From Acinetobacter halotolerans (lineage in GTDB: Bacteria; Pseudomonadota; Gammaproteobacteria; Pseudomonadales; Moraxellaceae): a stretch of 64,000 bases of DNA. The notes under the pieces are model-generated. The model was given only the letters and a program-made list of their open reading frames with translations. It had not been told where the DNA came from and made no database searches. The first letter of the stretch is position 1; each line of letters starts with the position of its first letter. The stretch is taken from positions 162,083 through 226,082 of the forward strand of contig NZ_SGIM01000005.1 in the NCBI RefSeq assembly GCF_004208515.1. Reading direction: 5' to 3'. Of this stretch, positions 9,721 to 18,384 are shown in pieces. A program made the position numbers and the translations under genes.

Positions 9721-9798
9721 CTGTCAGATATTAATCAAAAGAACTGTCAGACAATTTATAAATTTTTTTTAACAAAAGAAGCAGAATAGTGTTGTCAG
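9721..9798. promoter_or_regulatory. Direct repeats upstream of the AraC-type regulator
   Basis: CTGTCAGA occurs at 9721-9728 and again at 9744-9751 (23 bases start to start), and the related TTGTCAG lies at 9792-9798. Directly repeated half-sites are typical of AraC-family operators, so these may be autoregulatory sites for the adjacent gene; this is inference. Confidence 0.35.
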
Positions 9799-9870
9799 TT
9801 TGGTCAATCAACGTTAATCTAAAATTATTGTTCATTGTCACAATAAAGTATCTACAGGGAAGGGCACTGC

Positions 9871-10881
9871 GTGGGTCAGCTAACAGATGCATCGGTTGTA
9901 TTGCGCTTTGGTTATCAGGCAATTCGTAAAGCAGGATTACCGACCGAAGAGATTTTAACAAAGGCAGGGGTTGCACTCAATCAAGTTGATACCAATGCAA
10001 GGACACCTTTAAGTGCACAGAACGCCTTTTGGATTGCTGCACGGGATGTGAGCAATGATCAAGATATTGGGCTGCATTTAGGGGAATATTTACCGCTATA
10101 TCGTGGTCAAGTGATTGAGCATCTATTTATCAGTAGTGAAACCTTTGGTGAAGGCTTGAAGCGAGCGTTGGCTTACCAACGTCTGATTAGTGATGCTTTT
10201 GATGCGAAACTTATTGTTGAAGATGGTCGCTGTTATTTAAGTAATGGTGAACAACTATGGCCTGATCAATTCGTCAATCGCCATTTTTCTGAGTGCGCGA
10301 TGTCAGGTATTTTACGCTTTTTTAAATTTATTACTGAAGGTCAATTTCAGCCGATTTATATTGATTTTAATTTCAATGAGGGCGCTGAGGATGATGAATA
10401 CTTTAGAGTGTATGGTTGCCCCGTTAGCTTGGGTCAAAGAGAGACCCGAATTTATTTTGATGCGGCGGTTCTAGATTATCCATTATGGCAAGCTGAGCCT
10501 GAGTTACTACAATTGCATGAACAGCTTGCTATTGAAAAACTACAAGAACTTGCACGCTATGATTTGGTGGGAGAAGTACGTCGTGCGATTGGTTCGACCT
10601 TGGAAAGCGGTGAAACGACCTTGGAAACTGTTGCAGCACAACTTAATATTACGCCACGTCGTTTGAGAACTCAGCTCAGTGAAGCAAATACCAGTTTTCA
10701 GCAAATTCTTTCAGACTATCGTTGTCGTTTAGCCAAGAAACTACTCGCAAATACCACTGAAAGTGTTGAACGTATTGTGTATTTAACAGGTTTCTCTGAA
10801 CCAAGTACTTTTTATCGTGCATTTAAACGTTGGACGAATGAAACCCCAGTGGAATATCGTAAACGTAAACAGCGCCAGTGA
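9871..10881 (+). CDS. AraC-family transcriptional regulator
   Basis: 336-residue regulator of the subgroup with an N-terminal effector domain of the Arabinose_bd type (about residues 20-200) and a C-terminal double helix-turn-helix (about 235-335; TLETVAAQLNITPRRLRTQL and then IVYLTGFSEPSTFYRAFKRW). The start is GTG at 9871, supported by AGGGAAGGG about seven bases upstream and by the lack of a better in-frame ATG. Relatives include OruR-like and other catabolic regulators, but no target gene adjoins it, so the inducer is unknown. Direct repeats upstream may be its own operators. Confidence 0.9.
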   Translation: MGQLTDASVVLRFGYQAIRKAGLPTEEILTKAGVALNQVDTNARTPLSAQNAFWIAARDVSNDQDIGLHLGEYLPLYRGQVIEHLFISSETFGEGLKRALAYQRLISDAFDAKLIVEDGRCYLSNGEQLWPDQFVNRHFSECAMSGILRFFKFITEGQFQPIYIDFNFNEGAEDDEYFRVYGCPVSLGQRETRIYFDAAVLDYPLWQAEPELLQLHEQLAIEKLQELARYDLVGEVRRAIGSTLESGETTLETVAAQLNITPRRLRTQLSEANTSFQQILSDYRCRLAKKLLANTTESVERIVYLTGFSEPSTFYRAFKRWTNETPVEYRKRKQRQ

Positions 10882-10899
10882 TTTAAGCTGATTCAGCAA

Positions 10900-10928
10900 A
10901 GCCTTATCTCAAAAGATAAGGCTTTTTT
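10900..10928 (+). terminator. Terminator between the AraC-type gene and truA
   Basis: The ten-base stem AGCCTTATCT/AGATAAGGCT with loop CAAA is followed by a run of seven T on the plus strand. It serves the AraC-type gene and overlaps the start of the truA stop region. Confidence 0.9.
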
Positions 10929-11725
10929 TATTCAGCTAAGTTTAACCATTGCGGCCCTAATGGCGGCTGCGGTAAATCAAAGTGCTCTGGATAATATGCC
11001 TGAATAAAATAAAGTCCATCCGCAGGTGCAGTGATGCCAGCAGCTTTACGATCTTCGGCAGCAAACATGGTATCTATATGCTCAATATCATATAGACCTT
11101 GTCCGATTTCCAGCAAACATCCCATGATATTACGAACCATATGATGTAAAAAACCGTCTGCTTGAATATCGAGAACGAGGTAGCGACCATGCTCAAAAAG
11201 GCGACAATGTTTCACATGACGCACGGGTTGATTGGACTGACATGCTGCCGCTCGAAAAGATTCAAAATTATGGGTGCCTTCAAACTTTGCTGCGGCAGTA
11301 ATCATTTTTTTTACATCTAAGTCTTGATAGAGATGTGTAACTTGTTTGTGTAATAGTGCAGGCCGCATTGGCGCGTTGTAAACGACATAGCGATAACGTC
11401 GCGCAATTGCCTTGAAACGTGCATGGAAATTTTCATCCATACATTTGATCCATTGAATCGAAATATCTTTAGGAAGTTGACTATTTGCACCCATGATCCA
11501 GCCGCGTTCGGGGCGAATGGCTTCTGTATCAAAATGCGCCACCATATTGGTGGCATGTACGCCTGCATCTGTACGTCCAGCACCATGTAAAATGATGGTT
11601 TCATTGGCGACTTTACTGAGGACTTTTTCAATGGTTTCCTGAACACTTGCAATGCCCGCTTGTTGGGTTTGCCAACCACGGTATTGAGTACCGCAAAATT
11701 CAATACCGATTGCATAACGTTGCAT
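10928..11725 (-). CDS. truA: TruA, tRNA pseudouridine(38-40) synthase
   Basis: Makes pseudouridine at positions 38-40 of the tRNA anticodon arm. The 265-residue length matches the family. The catalytic aspartate is D53 in GRTDAGVHA; YRYVVYN and FLHHMVRNIMG motifs follow in order. It is the last gene of a minus-strand run asd-fimV(N)-fimV(C)-asparaginase-truA. The asd-fimV-truA order is the same in Pseudomonas; the asparaginase gene is an insertion relative to that order. Confidence 0.97.
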   Translation of the reverse strand: MQRYAIGIEFCGTQYRGWQTQQAGIASVQETIEKVLSKVANETIILHGAGRTDAGVHATNMVAHFDTEAIRPERGWIMGANSQLPKDISIQWIKCMDENFHARFKAIARRYRYVVYNAPMRPALLHKQVTHLYQDLDVKKMITAAAKFEGTHNFESFRAAACQSNQPVRHVKHCRLFEHGRYLVLDIQADGFLHHMVRNIMGCLLEIGQGLYDIEHIDTMFAAEDRKAAGITAPADGLYFIQAYYPEHFDLPQPPLGPQWLNLAE

Positions 11726-11739
11726 GTCTTAACCTCAGA

Positions 11740-12705
11740 TTAGTGTTGCTGCCAATGTTCAAACCATTGATCATGGGTCGGGTATTTTAAATACATTTGC
11801 AGCACTTTTGCATATAAATCAGCATGGCAGTGACAATCATTGATCAAAACTTTAGCTGATTTAATCCAAGCACTCACTGCGTAGCGCTGATCAAGTTGTC
11901 CAAAGGTCACTTGAGTGCTAATAATTGGAAGACATTTCTTGTGATACAGAGCATCAAATAACGCCAAAACTTCCTCATTCACCGCGATATTGCCAGTGCC
12001 GAATCCTTGTAACACGAGAAAATTTGGTGGTGCAGCCAAGATATTATTTAACTGCGATAGCAGTTGCTCTTTGCCAATCGGTTGTAGCATGAGATTGAGC
12101 ATACTAAGTCGTTCGGCTTGTTCAATATGTTCATTTTGAACAATAAAATAATCAGCTGTGGTGTTGCAGGCTTGATTTGCATCTTTACCTGAAAACGCAT
12201 CTAGCTCTGTGGTATGGACTTTGAGGGTGGTTTGGGCGTGGAAAACTTGCTGATGGAAGGCAAGATAAACCCCAGCAGGTCGTTGTAAGACTTGCTCAAG
12301 CGCAAGAGATAAATTACTTAATGCATCAGTAAACTCTCTCGTATCATTCCCTTCAATGTTGAGTAAGGGATACTGACTACCTGTAATAATCGCGTGACAA
12401 GAATGTCCCAAAAAACGAGCAAGCGTTGCTGCTGCATAGCTTAAGGTATCAGTACCATGAATAATCACGAAATGTTGATAATTCTTAAGTTGTAATTGTT
12501 GAATTTGTTGTATTAACTGCAACCAATCTGTCGCAGTACATGCGCTACTATCTTGAATGCTTGGTGCAGCAAAACACTCTACATCTAAGTGAGGTGGAAT
12601 CACTTTTTTGAGTGCAGGTAAAAAAGTTTGTTCTGGCATTGGCATTAGCGGTTCGCCAACACAGCCAAAAGTTCCACCCATATAAATTAAAGCGATCTTT
12701 TGCAT
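11740..12705 (-). CDS. Asparaginase-family amidohydrolase
   Basis: 321-residue cytoplasmic protein of the bacterial L-asparaginase family, expected to hydrolyse asparagine (and perhaps glutamine) to the acid and ammonia. There is no signal peptide, which favours the type I-like cytosolic form. Both threonine sites are present: T12 in YMGGTFG and T85-D86 in IIHGTDTLSYAA; the GSQYPL motif follows. It is 14 bases upstream of truA and 63 bases downstream of the FimV C-terminal gene, on the same strand. True substrate preference cannot be read from the sequence. Confidence 0.88.
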   Translation of the reverse strand: MQKIALIYMGGTFGCVGEPLMPMPEQTFLPALKKVIPPHLDVECFAAPSIQDSSACTATDWLQLIQQIQQLQLKNYQHFVIIHGTDTLSYAAATLARFLGHSCHAIITGSQYPLLNIEGNDTREFTDALSNLSLALEQVLQRPAGVYLAFHQQVFHAQTTLKVHTTELDAFSGKDANQACNTTADYFIVQNEHIEQAERLSMLNLMLQPIGKEQLLSQLNNILAAPPNFLVLQGFGTGNIAVNEEVLALFDALYHKKCLPIISTQVTFGQLDQRYAVSAWIKSAKVLINDCHCHADLYAKVLQMYLKYPTHDQWFEHWQQH

Positions 12706-12768
12706 AATAAAAAGTTTTTCATCATAAAAAAGCAGTCATAGAGACTGCTTATATTAGACGGATATGAT

Positions 12769-13995
12769 TCAAGACGCTATTTTATTGAGTAATTTTTCTG
12801 AACGTTGTTGTTGTTCTAGGTTGAATTGAAGCTGATGGTTTTGTAAGAGTTCACGAGCAGATGTATAAGCACCTAGCTCTATATATTGCTCAGCTAAATC
12901 TAAGTTAAGTTCAGCCTCATCTAACTGTTGCAAGTCAGGAAATGATTGAGCCAATGGGTCGTTAAGTTCGACAGTCACAGTTTGTGGAACTGGATCAACT
13001 GCATCTAATTTTGGCTCTATTGTTGTACTCGGTTCTGTAATTTCAAAAGAAAGCTCTGTTTTCTCAATCGGGTGTTGCTTTTCAGTGGAATGCTGAGGTT
13101 GATCAATGTGGAAATCTAAGCCAGACGTTTCGGTGATATTGTCATTTTTGATTTCACTCTGGCGAGATGTTGCATCTAAATTAGAGAAATTAAAATCTAA
13201 TTCAGGCTTTGTATCATTGCCCGATAATGCTTCAGTCGCAGGTGCTGATGCCAAGTCGGATGAAAAGTCTAAAGCAGGTTGCTGTTGTAGCTCAGTTGTT
13301 GCTGCTGCGGGTTTGACGGTTTCTTTCTGTTCAAAGGAAAAGTCGAAATCTAAAGCTTGAACCTGTGCTTCTACTTCGGCAGGTTTCTCTTGCTCAGCAG
13401 GAGCTGTATATTCAGATTGTAAATCATCAAAAGTTGGTTTAGCCGGTGTTTCAACCAATGCATCAAAGTCGGCCGTTTTATTTTGAGCTTCAACTTCTGC
13501 AATACGTGATGATTGTGTTGGGTGCGATTTGAAGTCAATACTATCAAATGATTGAGAGTTCTTTATACGTTCTTGATTCTTTGCTTCAGCCGCCTGTGCG
13601 ATATCCTCTAATTTTAATGCGTGAACATGCTTAATCAGTTGATCAATCGCAAAGTCATCTTTTTGCGCTAGATGGATGTCGAGTAAAAAAAGATAAAGCT
13701 CATGTTGAGAGTTATCTTGTTTTAAAGCCTGATTGATTTGTGCTTCAGCAGATTGATAATTTCCGCTTTGAATTTGTTGGGTAAGTTTTTGACGTAAGCT
13801 TTCTGAAATAGCTGTGGTTGCTGGAGGGGCAGACGCTAGCTCTTCACGTGCAAGTGCCGTGCGCGTCGCTGTTTTCTTTGCTGTCTTGCTTGCACTTTTC
13901 TTTGATGCTGGACGATTTTGAGTGTTCTCACGTTTCTTTAAAACGATCGCAACGACTAATACGATGACGAGCAATAAAATTATTATAGTTGACAT
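12769..13995 (-). CDS. FimV C-terminal half: membrane anchor plus cytoplasmic TPR/FimV C-terminal domain
   Basis: 408-residue protein that corresponds to the second half of Pseudomonas FimV. It begins with a transmembrane helix (about residues 3-20) followed by a Lys/Arg-rich stretch, so the rest should be cytoplasmic. A TPR-like helical segment (about 70-140) is followed by a long acidic, Gln/Pro-rich low-complexity region, and the last 45 residues (LDLAEQYIELGAYTSARELL) match the FimV C-terminal domain. It has its own AAGGGG ribosome site nine bases before the ATG and starts 64 bases after the upstream gene stops. FimV acts in polar assembly of type IV pili and in cAMP signalling in Pseudomonas; that role is inferred here. 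Confidence 0.8.
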   Translation of the reverse strand: MSTIIILLLVIVLVVAIVLKKRENTQNRPASKKSASKTAKKTATRTALAREELASAPPATTAISESLRQKLTQQIQSGNYQSAEAQINQALKQDNSQHELYLFLLDIHLAQKDDFAIDQLIKHVHALKLEDIAQAAEAKNQERIKNSQSFDSIDFKSHPTQSSRIAEVEAQNKTADFDALVETPAKPTFDDLQSEYTAPAEQEKPAEVEAQVQALDFDFSFEQKETVKPAAATTELQQQPALDFSSDLASAPATEALSGNDTKPELDFNFSNLDATSRQSEIKNDNITETSGLDFHIDQPQHSTEKQHPIEKTELSFEITEPSTTIEPKLDAVDPVPQTVTVELNDPLAQSFPDLQQLDEAELNLDLAEQYIELGAYTSARELLQNHQLQFNLEQQQRSEKLLNKIAS

Positions 13996-14059
13996 GATCT
14001 ATACCCCTTAAAAAATAGAACCGCTTTTATCCAAAACTATGAGAATCTTTTTACATCAC

Positions 14060-15487
14060 TCAGTGTGTTGGTTTTTTAATTTCCTGTTGCGCTTTCAGTT
14101 GATCTTGCAGCTCGGCAAGTCGAGCATTTAAAAGCTGAATCCGTTGGTCCTTCTGGCGTAGAGCCAATTCTAACTGTGTTACGTTTCTTTGTAATGTAAC
14201 GGTTTTTTCCCGTGCTGTCATAACTTTTAATGATAAGTCAGCGCTGGTTTTTTGTTGTAATGTGTCTTTTTTGGCACTTCCCGTACTTGAATCTTGGTTG
14301 CTTTCAGCGACCAAAGACATTTCGGCTTGCTGTAAGCGATATTTTGCTTTTTCAGCAGGGGCACCTAAGGGTTTTGTTGCAATTTGATTGGCATTTGGGT
14401 TTTTCTGAACAGGGATTGAGTTGAGATTGAAATTTAAATGGGAGCCTTGTCTAAGTCGGCTGGCATTTCCGCCGATAAAGGCATGCTCATTTTGTACTTT
14501 AATCTGCTTCATCACCTGTGGAAGAGGCTGCTGGGTATCAGCAGAGATCCGTTGTGCAATACTCCACAATGATTCATTACGTTGCACAACATGTTGTTGG
14601 TTATTTGCGGATGTTGAATGATCCGCTGCGGTTTTTTTCTTTGCTGGTGGAGTGGTATTTTTAGCTTGGTGTTGAGTTTTACTATTTTGTTGCGCAGTTT
14701 CAATCTCCGTGCCCTTCAGCTCACTTTCAGCAGTTATAGGGTTTATTTGCGCTGGAGTACTTCCTATTTGATTTTCTGATGCGAATGCTGTGTTGTCATG
14801 CTTCATTACTGTTGCTTGTTGACCTTGAGCTGTGGAAGCAACGGAGGGTACTTGAGTATTTGTAGTCTGTTCGATTGGCTGCACTGCGGTATTGGTGGTT
14901 GTAGCAACGCGTGTCTCTGAAATATTCAATACTGGCGGAAGAGCAAAGGGCACATTCAGCAGTTTCTCATGTTTTAATTCAGGCTGGGTGCTTATGTTAT
15001 ACCGTGTGCTTTCGGGCAGATTTAAGGCAATATCTTTTTCGCTGACAATAAACTTCGGGGTCAGCGACTTTTCATTACTGGTCTTGGCGGCCGATGCTGA
15101 CATTGCTGGTTGGCGTATCGGTTGTCGAATATGCTTTAAGTGTGCAGATTCGCCTTCTTTAATTTTAAGGATAATATTTAGTTCAGGATCAATCATGGGG
15201 CGGGAGGAGGTAATCACAATCACTCCTTCACCTCGATTATTGTGACGTGTAAAAAAATTGAGTTGCGATGGAGGTTGATGCATGGCACCCATCATGTGTA
15301 AATCTTCTGGTGTGGCCAGACTTACGTCAAATTTAGAATTTCGATCGGCTTGATGGAAGCTCATTTCTGCATAAAGTAATTCACCCGGTGCAGACTTGAT
15401 TTGCAGAGGGTCAAAGGTAATCGCATAAAGTTGTTGCGAAGATAAAATGGCTAAAATGGCAATTTTTAATTTGTTATTAACAGTCAT
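14060..15487 (-). CDS. fimV: FimV N-terminal half: periplasmic LysM protein
   Basis: 475-residue exported protein. A signal peptide (cleavage probably after residue 22, ...LYA) is followed by the FimV N-terminal domain (about 23-120: FDPLQIKSAPGELLYAEM, and SSRPMIDPELNIILKI), a Thr/Gln-rich linker, a LysM peptidoglycan-binding domain (about 299-355, HVVQRNESLWSIAQRI) and a coiled coil (about 415-470). It stops exactly where FimV of Pseudomonas would enter the inner membrane, and that membrane part is encoded by the next gene. It sits between asd and truA, as fimV does in Pseudomonas. Together the two genes should serve as FimV for type IV pili and twitching. Confidence 0.85.
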   Translation of the reverse strand: MTVNNKLKIAILAILSSQQLYAITFDPLQIKSAPGELLYAEMSFHQADRNSKFDVSLATPEDLHMMGAMHQPPSQLNFFTRHNNRGEGVIVITSSRPMIDPELNIILKIKEGESAHLKHIRQPIRQPAMSASAAKTSNEKSLTPKFIVSEKDIALNLPESTRYNISTQPELKHEKLLNVPFALPPVLNISETRVATTTNTAVQPIEQTTNTQVPSVASTAQGQQATVMKHDNTAFASENQIGSTPAQINPITAESELKGTEIETAQQNSKTQHQAKNTTPPAKKKTAADHSTSANNQQHVVQRNESLWSIAQRISADTQQPLPQVMKQIKVQNEHAFIGGNASRLRQGSHLNFNLNSIPVQKNPNANQIATKPLGAPAEKAKYRLQQAEMSLVAESNQDSSTGSAKKDTLQQKTSADLSLKVMTAREKTVTLQRNVTQLELALRQKDQRIQLLNARLAELQDQLKAQQEIKKPTH

Positions 15488-15624
15488 CTCGATCCATGAA
15501 AAGTGATGTTTTAGTCAGGTCATAAAGCCTGTTGATATTTCAGCCATGGTGAAATTCCAACAAGGTCTGAGTATACATTACCGTGATGTAAATGAATTGT
15601 AAATTATTCATATTTAATAATAAT

Positions 15625-15653
15625 AAAAAGCCGATCAAGTGTGATCGGCTTTT
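15625..15653 (-). terminator. Terminator downstream of asd
   Basis: The stem GCCGATCA/TGATCGGC with loop AGTG is flanked by A and T runs. It lies 20 bases beyond the asd stop and can separate asd from the fimV genes. Confidence 0.85.
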
Positions 15654-15673
15654 GGTTTTTCATCTTTTTTTGC

Positions 15674-16792
15674 TTAGGCGTTCTTATATTCAACTAAAAT
15701 TCGAAGCATACGACGCAATGGTTCAGCCGCACCCCAAAGCAATTGATCACCTACTGTAAATGCGCCTAAATACTCTTTACCCATATTGAGTTTACGCAGA
15801 CGACCGACAGGAACAGTCAAAGTCCCTGTTACAGCAACAGGCGTAAGATCTGTCATCGATGCTTCACGTGTATTCGGAACAACTTTAGCCCATTGGCTTG
15901 AGTTGCGAATCATTTCTTCGATTTCATCAAGTGGCACATCTTTTTTCAATTTCAATGTGATGGCTTGAGAATGGCAACGCATCGCTCCAATACGAACACA
16001 GTGACCATCAATTGGCACGATTTGCTGATTGCCTAAAATCTTGTTGGTTTCAACTTGGCCTTTCCATTCTTCTTTTGATTGACCACTTTCGAGCTGCTTG
16101 TCGATATATGGAATCAATGAACCTGCCAATGGCACACCAAAATTTGCTTTAGGGAAGTTTTCACCACGTTGTAAGTCCGCGATTTGACGGTCAATGTCAA
16201 GAATCGCAGATTTTGGATCATCCAGTAAATCTTTTGTATTGTTATACAAATAGCCCATACCCGTGATGAGTTCACGCATATTTTGCGCGCCAGCGCCTGA
16301 AGCCGCTTGATATGTCATTGAAGTTGCCCATTCCACCAAGTTGTTTTGGAACAGCGAACCTAGGCCCATCAACATCAAAGAAACAGTACAATTGCCACCC
16401 ACGAAAGTTTTAGTGCCGTTGACTAAACCATCTTTGATCACATTTAAATTGACAGGATCAAGTACAATGATGGCATCATCAGCCATACGTAGAGTCGATG
16501 CTGCATCAATCCAGTAACCGTTCCAGCCTTCTGCTTTAAGTTTTGGAAAAACTTCAGAGGTGTAGTCACCACCTTGACAGGTCAAAATGACATCCATTTG
16601 CTTCAGACTGTTAATGTCTGTTGCATCCATAAGTGCTGGGGCAGTCTTACCACCAAATGAAGGAGCTTCGCCACCTGCATTACTGGTAGAGAAATAGAAA
16701 GGCTCAATATGAGCAAAATCATTCTCTTCAACCATGCGTTGCATAAGGACAGAACCAACCATCCCACGCCAACCGACCAGACCTACTTTCAT
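15674..16792 (-). CDS. asd: Asd, aspartate-semialdehyde dehydrogenase
   Basis: NADPH-dependent reduction of aspartyl phosphate to aspartate semialdehyde, the branch point to lysine/diaminopimelate, threonine and methionine. The protein is 372 residues, close to the E. coli form. It begins [20 protein letters not shown] (nucleotide-binding loop), has the catalytic Cys135 in GGNCTVSL and the active-site histidine region [11 protein letters not shown]. The terminator downstream suggests a monocistronic unit. Confidence 0.97.
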   Translation of the reverse strand: MKVGLVGWRGMVGSVLMQRMVEENDFAHIEPFYFSTSNAGGEAPSFGGKTAPALMDATDINSLKQMDVILTCQGGDYTSEVFPKLKAEGWNGYWIDAASTLRMADDAIIVLDPVNLNVIKDGLVNGTKTFVGGNCTVSLMLMGLGSLFQNNLVEWATSMTYQAASGAGAQNMRELITGMGYLYNNTKDLLDDPKSAILDIDRQIADLQRGENFPKANFGVPLAGSLIPYIDKQLESGQSKEEWKGQVETNKILGNQQIVPIDGHCVRIGAMRCHSQAITLKLKKDVPLDEIEEMIRNSSQWAKVVPNTREASMTDLTPVAVTGTLTVPVGRLRKLNMGKEYLGAFTVGDQLLWGAAEPLRRMLRILVEYKNA

Positions 16793-16978
16793 GTCATTTC
16801 GCCTCGGTATGTAAAAACTTTAAGGGGCTTGAGTGTATCAAAAGTGAACGCAACTGCAAGTGTTACATGAATAAAACAGTTGATTTATTGTGTGGAATTA
16901 TTTGTTTGTGTTAGATGGAAAATTGATAAAGCCGTAACTTTATTGAAAATCTTCAAAATCTCTAAGAGTAAAATTAAT

Positions 16979-18112
16979 ATGATATGGATTGAGATTTGCG
17001 CAGTTTTGGTTATTTGGTTAAGTGTATGGTCCTTGATTCCCCGTGATGAATGGTGGTTTAGGGGAGCAGACTTTCCTAGATTACAGATTTTAGCGATTGG
17101 AATCGTTGCTTTGGTTGGTTTGCTATTTATACCGGCTGAATGGACATTACAAAGAGAAATATTACTTTTGGGTGTGATTGCAGCTGTCGCATATCAACTT
17201 AAAATGGTTTTGCCCTATACCCCAATATGGAAGAAACAAGTGAAACAGGTGGGTCAGGATCAACTGAATCCTGAACAACAAATCTCTTTACTGGTGGCGA
17301 ATGTTTTAACCCCAAATGATAAATATGATTTACTTCTTCAGCATATTGAGGCGTTGCAACCTGATATCGTCTTAACCCTTGAGTCGGATATGGTTTGGCA
17401 AGATGCTTTAAAACCCATAGAGAAGGACTATCCCTACCGAGTTGCCGTGCCACTGGACAACTTATATGGTATGCATCTGTATAGCCGTTTAGCTTTGATT
17501 GAGCCAGAAGTTAAATTTATTTTAAGTGACGACGTTCCCTCGATTCATGCAACTTTGAAGTTGCGCTCAGGGATTCTGGTTCAGCTTTATTGTTTACATC
17601 CCAAGCCACCTAGCCCGACCGAAGCCAAAGACTCTACTTTGAGAGATGCTGAGCTTTTGATCGTGGGTGATCGGATCAAAGACTTAGATCAAAGCTGTAT
17701 TGTGATGGGAGATTTAAATGACGTGGCTTGGTCAAGAACAACTCGTTTATTTCAACGAATAAGTGGTTTACTCGATCCACGAGTAGGTCGATATTTTATG
17801 AATACTTTTCATGCCAACTATTCATTACTACGCTGGTCTTTAGATCACATTTTTCATAGTGCTGATTTTGGATTAGTGGATATGAAACGCTTATCACATA
17901 TTGGGTCAGATCATTTCCCTGTGTATGTTGTGTTGCAGACGGGACGGATTTTTGAGCAACAACAAGAATTGGAACAAACGAAAGCAGATGAAGAGGAGGC
18001 ACAGCAAGCAATTCAAGATGGAATAGAAAAGGCAGAGCAAGAAGAAAAAGCGGTGGTAGATGAGCTTGCTCGACCACATAAGATCATGATGGCGACTCAG
18101 GATAAACAATGA
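16979..18112 (+). CDS. Membrane-anchored endonuclease/exonuclease/phosphatase-family protein
   Basis: 377 residues from the ATG at 16979, which has AAGAG ten bases upstream; an earlier in-frame start at 16880 would add 33 residues lacking any conserved feature. Two or three N-terminal hydrophobic segments (within about residues 1-70) anchor it, and the rest is an EEP (DNase I/AP endonuclease-like) domain: the first strand with the metal-site region (LLVANVLTPND), LTLESDMVW, the GDLND motif and the terminal SDHFPVYVVL. A charged coiled-coil tail (about 325-365) is rich in Glu and Gln. Family members act on nucleic acids, phospholipids or phosphate esters; the substrate here is unknown. Confidence 0.82.
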   Translation: MIWIEICAVLVIWLSVWSLIPRDEWWFRGADFPRLQILAIGIVALVGLLFIPAEWTLQREILLLGVIAAVAYQLKMVLPYTPIWKKQVKQVGQDQLNPEQQISLLVANVLTPNDKYDLLLQHIEALQPDIVLTLESDMVWQDALKPIEKDYPYRVAVPLDNLYGMHLYSRLALIEPEVKFILSDDVPSIHATLKLRSGILVQLYCLHPKPPSPTEAKDSTLRDAELLIVGDRIKDLDQSCIVMGDLNDVAWSRTTRLFQRISGLLDPRVGRYFMNTFHANYSLLRWSLDHIFHSADFGLVDMKRLSHIGSDHFPVYVVLQTGRIFEQQQELEQTKADEEEAQQAIQDGIEKAEQEEKAVVDELARPHKIMMATQDKQ

Positions 18113-18116
18113 ATGA

Positions 18117-18134
18117 TGTAAGCAATATCGTACA
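18117..18134 (+). promoter_or_regulatory. GacA box upstream of a candidate Rsm-type sRNA
   Basis: TGTAAG-N6-CGTACA matches the Pseudomonas GacA upstream activating sequence TGTAAG-N6-CTTACA at 11 of 12 defined bases with exact spacing. It starts five bases after the stop codon of the preceding gene. Its centre lies about 70 bases upstream of the predicted transcript start, the distance typical of rsmY and rsmZ promoters. A weak -10-like CTAAAT lies at 18184-18189. Confidence 0.7.
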
Positions 18135-18194
18135 ATGATTTAGGTCCGTAGCGAATAGTCCTACAAGATTAAAAGGTTTATTCTAAATACATCA

Positions 18195-18358
18195 GCACAG
18201 GACTCAGGAATGGATTTCCGCTTTAAGGATAGCAACGCTGAGATGGAAAAGTCATCATGGATATGATGCATGCGATGGACGCAAGATAATAAAAAAAGAA
18301 CGTGAAAGCACAACCTCATTTGCCCGAGTTTTGCAGGATGCAGAACTCGGGTTTTAAT
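18195..18358 (+). ncRNA. Candidate CsrA/RsmA-sponging sRNA (RsmX/Y/Z or CsrB type)
   Basis: I predict an untranslated RNA of about 160 nt. It carries eight GGA triplets (at 18200, 18207, 18212, 18227, 18245, 18259, 18277 and 18336). Several are presented in perfect hairpin loops: GGAA-TGGAT-TTCC (18207-18219), CATCAT-GGAT-ATGATG (18253-18268), TGCG-ATGGA-CGCA (18271-18283) and TGCA-GGA-TGCA inside the terminator stem (18332-18342). GGA in a short loop is the CsrA/RsmA binding signature. An upstream GacA box completes the picture. No ORF longer than ten codons with a ribosome site is present. Start is approximate; function is inferred. Confidence 0.7.
18323..18358 (+). terminator. Intrinsic terminator of the candidate sRNA
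   Basis: The stem CCCGAGTT/AACTCGGG is extended by an inner TGCA/TGCA stem with a GGA loop and followed by TTTTAATTTT. Confidence 0.85.
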
Positions 18359-18384
18359 TTTGAAGAAATGAAACTTTAGGTTAC

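Noticed and set aside
14892..15245. 117-codon plus-strand frame within fimV
   Set aside because: Antisense shadow of the LysM-protein gene with no ribosome site or homology that I can see.
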